DNA from: Paenibacillus arenosi
GTDB lineage: Bacteria; Bacillota; Bacilli; Paenibacillales; Paenibacillaceae
Length of the DNA: 40,599 bases
Assembly (NCBI RefSeq): GCF_014841135.1
Contig: NZ_JACYTN010000032.1
Location: 1-40,599, forward strand
Direction: 5' to 3'
Of the stretch, positions 1-9,314 are shown piece by piece. How positions within the stretch are numbered: position 1 is the stretch's first letter; each line of letters opens with the position of its first letter. The notes under the pieces are model-generated. The model saw nothing but the letters and a program-made list of their open reading frames with translations. It did not search any database and was not told the DNA's origin. Position numbers and translations under genes: made by a program.

Positions 1-122
1 AGGGCTGAGAAGTTTACTTACTCGTTATGTAGAACTTTGTTAACCTTTTGGAACCGCCGTATGCGGACCCGCATGTACGGTGGTGTGAGAGGACGGGGGC
101 TAGGCGCCCCCTCCTACTCGAT
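1..122 (+). mobile_element. Group II intron, 3' end (domains V and VI)
   Basis: The stretch from about 50 to 87 folds as a domain V hairpin: ACCGCCGT-ATGCG, a short GACC loop, then CGCAT-GTACGGTGGT. The linker GTGAGAGG and a second GC-rich hairpin (GGGGGC, TAGG loop, GCCCCC) with a bulged A in CCTACTC match domain VI, and the intron should end near the CTCGAT at 116-122. This arrangement is characteristic of bacterial group II introns, which are ribozymes mobilised by their own reverse transcriptase. The maturase ORF, if present, lies left of the window. The exact 3' boundary is inferred. Confidence 0.75.
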
Positions 123-154
123 CTTGTCGTTCTTGTCAAAATTAGATTGCTATA

Positions 155-197
155 AAACCCTGTCCCTTTTTCAAAGGTCACAGGGTTTCTCTTTTTT
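155..197 (+). terminator. Rho-independent terminator
   Basis: AAACCCTGT (155-163) pairs with ACAGGGTTT (180-188), followed by TCTCTTTTTT. It sits just after the group II intron end and probably terminates the transcript of the gene the intron interrupted or follows. Confidence 0.75.
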
Positions 198-334
198 AAT
201 TACTGTGTATGTCAGAAGAGGATAATGGCGTTGATTAAACATAGTAATCTTGAAAAATATCAAGATCCGATGATGAGGATAGGGGACTTTTCTCTAGTAT
301 AGTGTCAATGATCTCGCACAAATTTGATTCCACA

Positions 335-877
335 TTATTTTAGAACCTGTTTAATAAAGTCTGTTTTTGCTTTTGAGTATGCTTCTCTATCTTGGTTAAA
401 TCTTTTCGCTAATTCTTTCTTAAGAATTGAATAATCATAAACGAATTGTGGATTTTCTCGTAAACGATTACGAAACAAAAGTTGCTGTTCCCATCGTTCA
501 GTTCCTTTAACCATCACATGCAAATGCGCCACACGCTTATTGTTTTTAACCTTTACAAAGAATCTTCTCCAAGGTCTTTCGTCTAGTTCCGGGCTTACAT
601 AATGCCAATTATATGTCTCCAATTTCGCTGAAATATCTGCTACTCTGTCAAATGAATCTGTTTCAGCCATTAGATCAATGATAGGTTTAGCAGGTAAATC
701 AGGAATAGATGTACTTCCTATATGTAATACCTTGCTTATACCAAGGGAAGATAGAAGATCATAGAGTTGCTGTTCTTCTTGTCTCCCTTTGTCTTGCCAA
801 TCAGGATCTGCCTTAACTATTTCTACCGACTCAGTTGCCCATAAAGGCCAAGCATTTTGCTTATTATTTTTATCCAT
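335..877 (-). CDS. GrpB family protein (nucleotidyltransferase-like, UPF0157)
   Basis: The 180-residue product has the usual length and signature of the GrpB/UPF0157 family. The N-terminal part reads EIVKADPDW..., followed by HIGSTSIPDLPAKPIIDLM at about residues 56-74; the GSTS...D..A motif is the hallmark of this nucleotidyltransferase-like fold. The family's substrate is unknown; some members lie next to or are fused with CoA metabolism or acetyltransferase genes, so a small-molecule or RNA target is possible. The ATG at 877 follows AAAGGAG at good spacing. It is a single gene 62 bases downstream of the end of the nitronate monooxygenase gene on the same strand, so the two could be co-transcribed. 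Confidence 0.85.
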   Translation of the reverse strand: MDKNNKQNAWPLWATESVEIVKADPDWQDKGRQEEQQLYDLLSSLGISKVLHIGSTSIPDLPAKPIIDLMAETDSFDRVADISAKLETYNWHYVSPELDERPWRRFFVKVKNNKRVAHLHVMVKGTERWEQQLLFRNRLRENPQFVYDYSILKKELAKRFNQDREAYSKAKTDFIKQVLK

Positions 878-939
878 TTAACAAATCTCCTTTTGCAAAT
901 TATAACACTTTTTTTTATGTGGCTGTATAGAAGCTCCAC

Positions 940-1896
940 CTACAAAGCATCTAACGCTTCCTTATACTGCTGCTTTAATTCTTCAGTGACCTGTGCGACG
1001 GGAGCAACATGTTGGATCGCTCCTAATCCTTGACCAGCTGACCAAATGTTCTTCCACGCTTTGGCTTCAGTCGCATTAAGTTGGGAAAAGTCCACGTTTT
1101 CTTTTTTATTCAAGTTGGCAGGATCGAGTCCTGCATTGCGAATGCTTGGAATAAGATAGTTGCCTTTTACGCCACTAATGGCATCCGTGTAAATCAAATC
1201 ATCCAACGTGGAATCGATAAGCATCATCTGGTAATCATCATGGGCAAAGCTCTCGGTTGTCGCGATAAAACGCGTGCCCATATATGCAAGATCAGCACCG
1301 AGTACTTTGGCAGCCAAAATTTCTTGCCCATTTGAGATGCTGCCAGCGAGAATCGTTATGCCTTTCCATGTTTTTTTAATTTCAGCGATAAAAGCGAAGG
1401 GGTTAATCGTACCTGCGTGTCCACCAGCGCCGCTGCAGACAAGGATAAGTCCGTCTACGCCGCGCTGCGCAGCTTTTTGCGCATGTTTAAGTGTACTGGC
1501 ATCGGAAAAGACAAGCCCGCCGTATTGATGTACGACATCAACAATTGGCTGTGGGTCGCCAAGCGACGTAATGACGATCGGTGGCTGATGTTTCACGATT
1601 AGGGCTAGATCGGTTTCAAGGCGCTTATTCGATTGGTGAACGATAAGATTGACTGCCCACGGAGCAATTTTTCGTTCAGGGTCATCGCTCTTTGCGGCAG
1701 AGAGCGCATCCGTTATTTGCTGCATCCATTCGTCAAGTTCATCTGAAGTACGTGCGTTTAAGAGAGGAAATGACCCGATCAATCCGGATTTGCAGCTTTC
1801 GATAACCATTTTGGGACTGGAAATAAGGAACATAGGGGCGACGATAACAGGTAAGTGGAGTTGATGTGCTATCGCTTGAGATAACCGTTTGGACAA
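940..1896 (-). CDS. Nitronate monooxygenase (2-nitropropane dioxygenase family)
   Basis: The 318-residue product is an FMN-dependent TIM-barrel enzyme of the NMO family, which oxidises toxic alkyl nitronates such as propionate-3-nitronate. Visible marks are PVIVAPMFLIS at the start (FMN-binding first strand), the SGAGGHAGT segment near residue 155 that carries the conserved active-site histidine, and the phosphate-binding stretch ILAGSISNGQEILAAKVLGA followed by GTRFIATTES. The start appears to be TTG at 1896, with AGAGGA about nine bases upstream; no better in-frame ATG precedes it. Length is typical for the short bacterial class. Some family members are annotated enoyl-ACP reductase FabK, but the isolated context gives no support for a fatty-acid role. 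Confidence 0.85.
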   Translation of the reverse strand: MSKRLSQAIAHQLHLPVIVAPMFLISSPKMVIESCKSGLIGSFPLLNARTSDELDEWMQQITDALSAAKSDDPERKIAPWAVNLIVHQSNKRLETDLALIVKHQPPIVITSLGDPQPIVDVVHQYGGLVFSDASTLKHAQKAAQRGVDGLILVCSGAGGHAGTINPFAFIAEIKKTWKGITILAGSISNGQEILAAKVLGADLAYMGTRFIATTESFAHDDYQMMLIDSTLDDLIYTDAISGVKGNYLIPSIRNAGLDPANLNKKENVDFSQLNATEAKAWKNIWSAGQGLGAIQHVAPVAQVTEELKQQYKEALDAL

Positions 1897-2475
1897 TTGA
1901 ACTCATCCTCTCGTCGTTCATATTTTAATTAATAAACTGAATCTCTGCTATTAAAAGGAAAAAGCGCTTAGAGGGAAGCGTATCATGTATATGAATATGT
2001 AGGCGTTGTCAATCCATTCTGAATTAAAAATTAGCTTAATAGCATTTGATTGTTTTTTCGAATGATAATTCTTTGTTTTAATTAATTGGTGTAGGTGTGC
2101 TCTCAGTGTGGTTTTCAAAATGGGGCTGATGGCCGCGGTGGAGCAGTTTAAATGGTAGACATGCCACCTAATTGCTTGGAGAGAATAGAATAGGCGTTAT
2201 CATATATATTAGTATATTTACTAATAATTTGATAGGCAATATCTTATAAATGATTGAGCAGGGCTTCCATGCCTACTCATTTTTTAACAAATAAGATTTA
2301 CAATAATGCTGCGGGACCTTTACTAGTATCTTCATGTAGGTAGTGCTTGTACGTATGATTCTGCAAGATTATCGGATTGATTAATGACCCATCGAATTTG
2401 TTAACGTGAAAAAACATGTCATAAGGTAATGCTTTACTGGATCTTGAAGCCGAGCTAACGAAAAGGAGATACTAG
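1897..2475. other. Intergenic region without a recognisable gene
   Basis: This 580-base divergent spacer is AT-rich. It must hold the promoters of the leftward monooxygenase gene and the rightward toroid gene, but I could not identify either confidently. A terminator-like hairpin lies at 2253-2286. No long reading frame or known RNA motif was seen. Confidence 0.5.
2253..2286 (+). terminator. Terminator-like hairpin in gene-free spacer
   Basis: TTGAG-C-AGG and CCT-A-CTCA form an imperfect stem around GCTTCCATG, followed by TTTTTTAAC. No gene ends just upstream, so it may be a relic or end a small unrecognised transcript. Confidence 0.45.
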
Positions 2476-3378
2476 ATGCAAACGAATCAAGCGATTCATT
2501 GGGCGATTGAAGAATCTATAAAATTTCTTGAATGTGCAACGAATTTTACGATAGATCATGGCCAGTTCAGTCGCCAAAAATGGGATGGAGCTTGGTGGCA
2601 TATGGCTGCTCTTTATGAGATGGGTGAGGTAACACGAATTCCCGAGTCAGCGATCGTCAGAGCTAAACATTTACTTAAAACCCAGGTCTGGCAAACTTTT
2701 ATGATAGCCACCGATGATCACCCAACAAGTGAAACCGATAAAATGAAGCTGGATTGCTGCCATTGTGAACTTGCCGTATTTTATATGATATTAATGGCGT
2801 ATGGCTGTGATTTGGATGAGGAACTCCCTTGGATTCGTGAATGGCTTTTAAAACACCAGCTACCTGATGGTGGCTTGAACTGCGAGCCTGAAGCGTATAC
2901 GCATTCTAAAAAAAGCTCTATTATTTCAACACTTCCACCACTTGAAGCTATTCTTTTTTATACAAACCGCGAATTTACTGAGCAGGAAGCTATTTACCTA
3001 GACGAAGGCGCACGTTATTTAATAGAGCATCGTCTTGTATGCTCAAAACAAAATGGGAGCGTCATTGATCGAACTTGGCTGAAGCCTTGCTTTCCGAGAT
3101 TCTTTGAATATGATATTTTGCGTGGCATGTTCTTCTTGGCAGAATGGTCCCGGCGTAGAAACAAACCACTTCCAATCGACGTGCTTCAGGAAGGTTTAGA
3201 ACGCTTGAAACCATTAATGGAGGCAGAAGGCTTACAAATCGGTAGACAGATTTTTGATCCACAAGGCCCGTGGGGTGGGCGAACCTTTCCCCTGCTCCAA
3301 GCAGTAGCAGGTATTGGTTTCGTTTCGCCTTATTTGACTCAACAACTGAATCAAGTGATCGAACGATTACGAGCGTAA
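2476..3378 (+). CDS. Prenyltransferase/squalene-cyclase-like (alpha/alpha-toroid) protein
   Basis: The 300-residue protein is mostly alpha-helical with weak internal repeats resembling the QW repeats of terpenoid cyclases and prenyltransferase beta subunits: KWDGAWWHMAAL near residue 36, LLKHQLPDGGLNCEPEAY near 129-146, and WLKPCFPRFFEYDILRGMFF near 202-221. It lacks the DxDD and DCTAE catalytic motifs of squalene-hopene cyclase and is half its length, so cyclase activity is unlikely. The ATG at 2476 follows AAAAGGAG at ideal spacing. It is monocistronic and closed by a hairpin at 3481-3546. The cysteine/histidine pair in KLDCCHCELAVFY (near residue 93-105) might bind metal. Function unknown. 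Confidence 0.65.
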   Translation: MQTNQAIHWAIEESIKFLECATNFTIDHGQFSRQKWDGAWWHMAALYEMGEVTRIPESAIVRAKHLLKTQVWQTFMIATDDHPTSETDKMKLDCCHCELAVFYMILMAYGCDLDEELPWIREWLLKHQLPDGGLNCEPEAYTHSKKSSIISTLPPLEAILFYTNREFTEQEAIYLDEGARYLIEHRLVCSKQNGSVIDRTWLKPCFPRFFEYDILRGMFFLAEWSRRRNKPLPIDVLQEGLERLKPLMEAEGLQIGRQIFDPQGPWGGRTFPLLQAVAGIGFVSPYLTQQLNQVIERLRA

Positions 3379-3480
3379 GTGTGCTTTAGAACAGTGATCT
3401 GGGTATGACAACAGAACCTTCCATCTAGGTTCTGAAATGAGCGTCAGGCTACCTAGCACTGATTTGAGAAATTGTTAACC

Positions 3481-3546
3481 AAAGCTGTCTTACCTATAAA
3501 GGAAGGACGAGAGTCTACCTATTACATGGAAGACAGCTTTTTTCCT
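3481..3546. terminator. Terminator between convergent genes
   Basis: AAAGCTGTCTT (3481-3491) pairs with AAGACAGCTTT (3530-3540) across a long loop, with a T run on the plus strand. It lies between the rightward toroid gene and leftward rocD, so it may serve both, but the T run favours the rightward transcript. Confidence 0.65.
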
Positions 3547-3572
3547 GCATAGAAATCGTCTGAAGCGTTACC

Positions 3573-4763
3573 TTACAGTACTTGTTTAATGCGTTCCAAA
3601 GCCCAATCCAATTCATCTTGTGTAATGACAAGGGGTGGAGCGAAGCGAATCGTGTTGTCATGCGTTTCCTTAGCAAGCACGCCTAAGCGCTGCAGTTGTT
3701 CGCAATAGGGTCTAGCAGCTTCTGTAAGCTCAACGCCGATGAAAAGCCCTTTGCCGCGTACTTCCTTAATAAGTGGGGATTGTATGCCTCGCAGTGCCGT
3801 GATGAAATAATCTCCAAGTGCAAGTGAGCGCTTAACGAGTTGTTCATCTTGCAGCACTTGAAGGGCCGCTACAGCTACCGCACTTGCGAGTGGATTTCCA
3901 CCGAAGGTTGAACCATGTGAGCCTGGATTAAAGATGCCTAGCACATCCTCATCGGCCGCTACCGCAGATACGGGAATTACACCACCACCCAATGCCTTAC
4001 CGAGAATATACATGTCTGGAACGACATCTTCCCAGTCACAAGCAAACATTTTACCTGTACGTCCAAGACCTGTTTGGATTTCATCGGCAATGAATAAGAC
4101 ATTGTGCTTGCTGCATAGCTCCCGAGCTGCCCGCAGAAATCCATGCTCTGGCATCATTATTCCCGCTTCACCTTGAATCGGCTCCACTAAAAATGCGGCG
4201 GTATTTGCGTTAATCGCTTGTTCTAATGCTTCGATATCACCGTACGGAATCGTGACGAACCCTGGGGTGAATGGTCCAAAGCCGCGTTTATAGCTATCTT
4301 CGGACGAGAAAGAGGTTATCGTGACCGTGCGTCCATGGAAATTCCCTTCGCATACGATAATCGTTGCTTCATTTTCAGGAACCTTTTTCATATCATACGC
4401 CCATCTTCGTGCCGCCTTAATTGCGGTTTCCACCGCTTCTGCTCCTGTATTCATTGGGAGAATCAATTTTTTTCCTGTGAGGGTAGACAACTGTTCATAT
4501 AAATGACCTAGCTGATCGTTATAGAAGGCTCTTGAAGTTAGTGTGACTTTGTCAGCTTGATCCTTGAGTGCTTGGATGATAGTCGGATGGCGATGTCCAT
4601 GATTCAAGGCGGAATAAGCGCTAAGCATATCCATATAGCGTTTACCCTCAGGATCGGAGACCCAGACTCCTTCGGCTTGTGAAATGACGATAGGTAGGGG
4701 GTGATAGTTACGGGCACCGTACTGTTCGGTCTGATCGATAATTTGCTTAGATTTATTCATCAT
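3573..4763 (-). CDS. rocD: Ornithine aminotransferase RocD
   Basis: This is a class III PLP-dependent aminotransferase, moving the delta-amino group of ornithine to 2-oxoglutarate to give glutamate-5-semialdehyde. Length (396 residues from the ATG) is that of bacterial ornithine aminotransferases. Visible marks are [19 protein letters not shown] near the N terminus (ornithine-specific YGA..Y.P lead), [29 protein letters not shown] (cofactor aspartate) and ILGKALGGG with the Schiff-base lysine. AAGGAG sits seven bases before the ATG at 4763, preferred over an upstream TTG at 4766. It follows arginase with a 21-base gap on the same strand, so the pair converts arginine to ornithine plus urea, then to glutamate semialdehyde in the cytoplasm. 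Confidence 0.95.
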   Translation of the reverse strand: MMNKSKQIIDQTEQYGARNYHPLPIVISQAEGVWVSDPEGKRYMDMLSAYSALNHGHRHPTIIQALKDQADKVTLTSRAFYNDQLGHLYEQLSTLTGKKLILPMNTGAEAVETAIKAARRWAYDMKKVPENEATIIVCEGNFHGRTVTITSFSSEDSYKRGFGPFTPGFVTIPYGDIEALEQAINANTAAFLVEPIQGEAGIMMPEHGFLRAARELCSKHNVLFIADEIQTGLGRTGKMFACDWEDVVPDMYILGKALGGGVIPVSAVAADEDVLGIFNPGSHGSTFGGNPLASAVAVAALQVLQDEQLVKRSLALGDYFITALRGIQSPLIKEVRGKGLFIGVELTEAARPYCEQLQRLGVLAKETHDNTIRFAPPLVITQDELDWALERIKQVL

Positions 4764-4784
4764 CAATCCGCTCCTTATTAGGAA

Positions 4785-5726
4785 TTATAAAATGGTTTGG
4801 CCGAGCAGTGAGCAGATAAGCCCATTAGCAAGAAGAACGGTTCGTTTGTTTTGATCTAAGGTTGGATTGACTTCGACGAACTCTGCTGAGGTAATGAGTC
4901 CTGATTCGTGCATAAGCTCTAACGCAAGATGAGCCTCACGATAATTTACTCCGCCTTGAACTGGAGTTCCAGTACCTGGTGCTTCGTAAGGGTCGAGACT
5001 ATCAATGTCGAAGCTGAGATGTACACCGTCCGTACCGCTACCTACGATAGCCAGTGCTTCTTCCATCACACGCAGCATGCCCTTGCGGTCGATATCATGC
5101 ATCGTGAAGCAGGTCACACCGAAAGAACGGATATATTCGCGCTCTCCTTGGTCAAGCGATCTAGCGCCGATAATGACGACCTTACTCGGATCAATCGGGT
5201 AAGCACTTTGGTGAATCTGGGTGAGCAAAGGATGGCCTTGGCCAAGATTGACAGCGAGCGACATACCGTGAATATTTCCCGTTGGACTTGTCGCTTCCGT
5301 ATTCAAATCTCCATGGGCATCGAACCAGATAACGCCTAAATTACGATAGTGTCGCCTAATTCCTGCAATTGTTCCGATAGAGATACTGTGATCACCACCA
5401 AGGATGAGAGGGAAGTGTCCTTGTTCGACGATGTTACTTACTCTGTCAGCAGCAACTGTATTCAGCATAATGATTTCATTTAGATATTTAAGATTTGTGG
5501 ATGCGCTTACAAATTGTTTGGTACTCGTATCAATAGCGGTTAATTCTGAGGCGGCAGCAACGGGAGGAAGGATGACTTCTCCTTCATTAATAACTTGGAT
5601 GTTCAAATTCGTTAGATGGCGTACAATACCAGCTTCGATCAAGACCTTTGGACCAAGCTCTGCTCCTTGACGAGCCCCGCCTAGTCCGAATGGTACACTT
5701 AATAAAGATACAGCTTTGTTTCTCAT
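4785..5726 (-). CDS. rocF: Arginase RocF
   Basis: The product is a manganese-dependent ureohydrolase that cleaves arginine to ornithine and urea. All metal motifs are present: GGDHSISIGT, DAHGDLNTE with the following GNIHGMSLA, and SFDIDSLDP. The length, 313 residues from the ATG at 5726, is slightly above the usual 300. That ATG is preceded by AAAGGAG at seven bases; a longer in-frame opening to 5768 exists but has no comparable ribosome binding site. It leads a two-gene unit with rocD. In Bacillus subtilis the roc genes are controlled by RocR and AhrC; neither regulator nor the permease genes rocE/rocC are in this window, so control here is unknown. Confidence 0.95.
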   Translation of the reverse strand: MRNKAVSLLSVPFGLGGARQGAELGPKVLIEAGIVRHLTNLNIQVINEGEVILPPVAAASELTAIDTSTKQFVSASTNLKYLNEIIMLNTVAADRVSNIVEQGHFPLILGGDHSISIGTIAGIRRHYRNLGVIWFDAHGDLNTEATSPTGNIHGMSLAVNLGQGHPLLTQIHQSAYPIDPSKVVIIGARSLDQGEREYIRSFGVTCFTMHDIDRKGMLRVMEEALAIVGSGTDGVHLSFDIDSLDPYEAPGTGTPVQGGVNYREAHLALELMHESGLITSAEFVEVNPTLDQNKRTVLLANGLICSLLGQTIL

Positions 5727-6238
5727 GAGAGTGCTCCTTTCCCTATGTCCGTGAATATAAACAAACAAGATCGTTGGAGATAATAAGCTGTTGCTTGTTA
5801 AAGTAAATAATCGTGTTACCTTAAGATTCGCTACTAGTATAGCAGAAAATAATGTAAATTTAATAGCTGAAAATTTAAATACTAAAAGTTGTATTTCTAT
5901 GCAAAATGCACGGTGTGTATGTGAAAGGATCAGAATTTGATTCTAACTTAGCATATGAAGACATGCTGTGAATTGTTAACCACCGTTTAATAAAATGGCT
6001 TTTGAATATTCATGCGATGGTATTCATGCATTAAGTGGAAGAATATAAAGTTTGTTGATCCAATGGTGTTGCCGTGCTAACGTAAAGGTATGAGACATAA
6101 TTTTTATCTACCTGGTTAGAGCCATTGGTGTTACTTCTATATATTCTCAGATAGGCAGTCTCTTTTTCCATTTAATTCTCAGAATAGCCTTCATGGTAAA
6201 TACAATGTACAAACAAAAAATTTAAAGGGGAAAGTAAC
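5727..6238. other. Divergent intergenic region upstream of rocF and the CPBP gene
   Basis: About 510 AT-rich bases without a credible gene. It includes a possible extended -10 promoter for rocF (5836-5867) and the leader of the rightward CPBP gene. I looked for a sigma-54 -24/-12 element of the RocR type and did not find a convincing one. Confidence 0.5.
5836..5867 (-). promoter_or_regulatory. Possible rocF promoter with extended -10
   Basis: On the minus strand TGCTATACT matches an extended -10 (TGnTATAAT), with a weak ATTAAA 17 bases upstream as -35. It lies roughly 110 bases before the arginase start, leaving a long leader. Prediction by eye only. Confidence 0.35.
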
Positions 6239-7066
6239 GTGAATAAGTCGATGACGACGAAAAATTTTAAAGTGCAAGACTTAATAATAAGGGTTGCTAT
6301 CGTGCTCATTATAGGTATCTTCATTTGGAATGGTATCGCTTATGTTAGTGACACGTTTATTGGGCAAGAATATAGCCCTCTTAAACATTTTTTAATGGCA
6401 CTGCTCACAACTGCTTTGACGCTAACACTCGTACAAGTAGCACTAAAATGGGACAAAATGAAATGGAACCAGCTTGGACAAACAACCGTTAAGAAAAATA
6501 TCTTTTCCTTTCTTCTTGGTTTTTTACTTTGGGCAATACCTGCATCTATTGGTTTATTTATTTGTATTCGAATTGGGTGGGTTAGCATAAGTGTTACTAC
6601 CGATTTAAATTTCCTATTACAAAGTATTTTGATTTTATTTATAACTGTATTTTTAATCGAGGCACTACCTGAAGAACTTATATTTAGAGGATACATATAT
6701 CGCTACTTACATGCATGCTTCCCTCATTGGGCAACAATCCTTTTACAAGCATTGTTGTTCTCATTATTTGCTTATTGTATAGGGGCCATTTATTCGTTGG
6801 AACAGCTTCAATTTATCCCTGGCTTTGCAATTATATTAGGTATGCTTAGGGCGATATCGGGGAATGTATGGACATCCATTGGATTTCATGCAGCCATAAT
6901 GACGGCAACACAAATTTTAGGATCTACTCACGGCCATTTTGATGTGAGTGGAATGTTTACACTTCGGTTCTTTGCATTTATTTTGCTGCCAAGTGCTACT
7001 GGAGCGATGGTATTATCATTTATGTATACAAACTATAGCTGGAGTAAAAAAGAACCTTTACGTTAG
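6239..7066 (+). CDS. CPBP family intramembrane protease homologue
   Basis: The 275-residue protein has about eight hydrophobic segments and the CPBP/Abi motif EELIFRGY at residues 145-152, with the two glutamates and arginine expected of this putative glutamic membrane protease family. Relatives process prenylated proteins or give self-protection against bacteriocins. The family's second motif (FxxxH) is not evident in ALLFSLFAYCIG (about 171-182), and the third ends HAAIM at 217-221 where Asn is usual, so proteolytic activity may be lost or altered. The GTG start at 6239 follows AAAGGGGAAAG. It is a single gene with no adjacent bacteriocin gene. Confidence 0.75.
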   Translation: MNKSMTTKNFKVQDLIIRVAIVLIIGIFIWNGIAYVSDTFIGQEYSPLKHFLMALLTTALTLTLVQVALKWDKMKWNQLGQTTVKKNIFSFLLGFLLWAIPASIGLFICIRIGWVSISVTTDLNFLLQSILILFITVFLIEALPEELIFRGYIYRYLHACFPHWATILLQALLFSLFAYCIGAIYSLEQLQFIPGFAIILGMLRAISGNVWTSIGFHAAIMTATQILGSTHGHFDVSGMFTLRFFAFILLPSATGAMVLSFMYTNYSWSKKEPLR

Positions 7067-7163
7067 ATGACATTGGACATTAATTACAACTATACTTACC
7101 TGAGATATAGAATTTCCTTCTACAAGACTACTATGCAAAACATGTTTATGAATTGGTAAACAT

Positions 7164-7192
7164 TTGTAACTTATAAATATGGCTATTATAAT
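7164..7192 (+). promoter_or_regulatory. SigA-type promoter of the STM4015-STM4011 operon
   Basis: TTGTAA (7164-7169) and TATAAT (7187-7192) are separated by exactly 17 bases. The predicted transcript start near 7199 leaves a leader of about 30 bases before the ATG at 7230. Overlap of the -10 with an alternative GTG/ATG-type extension argues that the coding region starts at 7230. Confidence 0.65.
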
Positions 7193-7229
7193 GAAAGAAA
7201 GATTGTATTCATATCTAGGAGGTATCGTT

Positions 7230-8075
7230 ATGTCCGAATGTAAACTATCAGTCGATTATGATCAATACGAGAGTGGTGTCAAAATTGTAGATTTAATAGA
7301 GGCGCTCGCAGGCAAGGATGAAACCCTTCAGCTTGAAAGTCTCATCATCGGTGACTGGGGCGGCGCCTACGAAAATGACTCTAGTGAAATTGTCGAAGCT
7401 CTTGTTCGGCTGAAAGACCGCTTCCCACAGCTGCGGAGCTTATTTATTGGCGATATGTCCTATGAAGAATGCGAGGTCTCTTGGATTAATCAATCTAACA
7501 TTGGGCCGATTCTAGCTGCTTATCCAGAACTTCGCTCACTCACGATAAAAGGAAGCACAGACCTGAGCCTAGCTCCCGCTCAACATGACAAACTGGAGGA
7601 GCTTACGATTATTTGCGGCGGGCTTGGCAAAGACGTCCTTACTAGCATAAGTGAAGGTAGTTTCAAAAACTTGAAGAAGCTGGAGCTTTATTTAGGGGTC
7701 GAGGAGTATGGATTTGACGGAAGTCTTGAAGATGTGCTCCCGTTGATTGAACCTGGGAAATTCCCTTTGCTTACCTATCTTGGACTCAAAGACAGTGAAA
7801 TTCAAGATGAAATCGCTATTGCAGTAGCCAATTCACCGATTGTTGATCAACTACATACGTTAGATCTTTCTATGGGGACGTTGACAGATAGTGGGGCTGA
7901 AGCACTTATCACTAGTGAAAAGATAATGAAATTGAAGCAGCTAGACCTAAGCTACCATTACATGTCGGATGAAATGATGAATCGTTGGAAGCAGTCAGGC
8001 CTCAACGTAGATGTTAGCGATCAACAAGATTCTGATGAGGACGAGGATTATCGCTATCCTTCCTTGACGGAGTAA
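7230..8075 (+). CDS. STM4015 family leucine-rich repeat protein
   Basis: The 281-residue product contains irregular leucine-rich repeats, visible as LRSLFIGDMSYEE, LRSLTIKGSTDLS, LEELTIICGGLG, LKKLELYLG, LTYLGLKDSE and LHTLDLSMGTLTD at roughly 25-30 residue steps. This, together with the four genes that follow, fits the STM4015 family. LRR solenoids usually bind protein or peptide partners, so it may recruit the substrate or scaffold the enzymes; that is inference. The start at 7230 follows TAGGAGG with good spacing and lies downstream of the promoter at 7164-7192; a longer in-frame extension to 7179 would overlap the -10. The stop is two bases before the next start, showing tight coupling. 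Confidence 0.85.
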   Translation: MSECKLSVDYDQYESGVKIVDLIEALAGKDETLQLESLIIGDWGGAYENDSSEIVEALVRLKDRFPQLRSLFIGDMSYEECEVSWINQSNIGPILAAYPELRSLTIKGSTDLSLAPAQHDKLEELTIICGGLGKDVLTSISEGSFKNLKKLELYLGVEEYGFDGSLEDVLPLIEPGKFPLLTYLGLKDSEIQDEIAIAVANSPIVDQLHTLDLSMGTLTDSGAEALITSEKIMKLKQLDLSYHYMSDEMMNRWKQSGLNVDVSDQQDSDEDEDYRYPSLTE

Positions 8076-8077
8076 CG

Positions 8078-9295
8078 ATGGAAGCGATGATTATCATTGG
8101 CAATTCCGGTAATCGAAGAACAACCGGACTACAAGCGGCAAGAGCTCGGCTGGGGTTACCTCCGGCTCTTGTTCTGGATTATTTGGATGTACTGCAGGGA
8201 AAGGCATCCTTACATTCAGTTGCACAAAGCATGGGGCAAACGTTGGATAAACCTCCGTTGCTCCGGCTTGACGCGCCCGGGGAACATTTTGAAGTGGAAC
8301 GTGAGCTTATTGCACTCGGTGCCCCTGATGCGGCGTTTCAACATGAAGACGAACGTTGGCTTAAATTTAATAAGAGCGTTGTTCAGCCTATCTCGGTAAA
8401 GATGGCCAAAGGTATGATGGAAGCTAAGGGAAAGTTGTATCATCCTTCCCAGTGGTTTCGCGGGTATTGCATTCTGTTAACTAAACTGGACCGGGAGGCA
8501 GCACGGTTGTGGAATACGCCACGATGGATGAATGATCCCAAGGATATAGCCGCCATGTTCGATAAAAGGCATACTCATCAGATCCTAACATCAGCTGGAT
8601 TGCCGGTGCCTAGAAGATTAGCTGCGCCGGAAGCCATACCAAATTACGATACACTTCGGGATGCTATGGCAAAAGAGCGAATCTATCGTTTATTTATTAA
8701 ACTTGCAGCTGGTTCCGGCGCATGCGGCGTGATCGCCTATCAAGTAAACCCCGTTACAGGGGCAGAATCGGCCGTGACGACAATAGGGGTGGAGAACTAT
8801 CTGCGAAGACCGCCTATATTTTATAACGTAAAAAAGCTGGCGAACTACAAAGACCCCCAAGTCATTCGCCAAATCATCAATTGGTTATTAAGACATGGCG
8901 CTCATGTAGAGCAATGGATTCCAAAAGCGTCTTATCGAGATCGCACCTTTGATATCCGCCAGCTTGTCGTAGCAGGTAAAGCTTGTCACAGTATTGCAAG
9001 GGTAAGCAGAACGCCTATCACGAATCTGCATCTCGACAGTGATCGAATGAGCTTGGAGGAGGTAGGCATATCTGAGCAACTTCAAGCTAGCGTACGACAA
9101 TGTGCAGAACAAACGTTATCGGTATTTCCGCGTTCTACGGTCGCAGGCATAGATGTTTGTTTGACGAGCGGTTCCAATAGACCTTACGTATTGGATGTAA
9201 ATCCGTTCGGAGATTTACTGTACCATAGTTATTATGTAGGACATGATCCCTATGAATGGGAAATGAAAATGACCTCACTATCTACGACTATCTAA
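8078..9295 (+). CDS. STM4014 family ATP-grasp protein
   Basis: The 405-residue protein carries ATP-grasp features: HQILTSAGLPVPRRL (about 167-181, equivalent of the F...G.P.P segment), RLFIKLAAGSGACGV (204-218, phosphate-binding lysine 208 and glycine-rich loop), FDIRQLVVAGK (291-301), and GIDV...YVLDVNPFGDLL (357-381) with the Mg-binding acidic residues and asparagine 375. ATP-grasp enzymes join a carboxylate to an amine or thiol through an acylphosphate, so this one probably ligates a carboxylic substrate, but the substrate is not known. GGAG lies five bases before the ATG. It is the second gene of the five-gene operon; the next gene follows after 19 bases. Confidence 0.85.
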   Translation: MEAMIIIGNSGNRRTTGLQAARARLGLPPALVLDYLDVLQGKASLHSVAQSMGQTLDKPPLLRLDAPGEHFEVERELIALGAPDAAFQHEDERWLKFNKSVVQPISVKMAKGMMEAKGKLYHPSQWFRGYCILLTKLDREAARLWNTPRWMNDPKDIAAMFDKRHTHQILTSAGLPVPRRLAAPEAIPNYDTLRDAMAKERIYRLFIKLAAGSGACGVIAYQVNPVTGAESAVTTIGVENYLRRPPIFYNVKKLANYKDPQVIRQIINWLLRHGAHVEQWIPKASYRDRTFDIRQLVVAGKACHSIARVSRTPITNLHLDSDRMSLEEVGISEQLQASVRQCAEQTLSVFPRSTVAGIDVCLTSGSNRPYVLDVNPFGDLLYHSYYVGHDPYEWEMKMTSLSTTI

Positions 9296-9314
9296 ATGGA
9301 AGAGGATTACCACG

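Noticed and set aside
5880..5930. Possible sigma-54 (-24/-12) promoter for rocF, suggested by GTGCATTTTGCAT on the minus strand
   Set aside because: The GG of the -24 element is absent at the required 12-base distance from the -12 GC.
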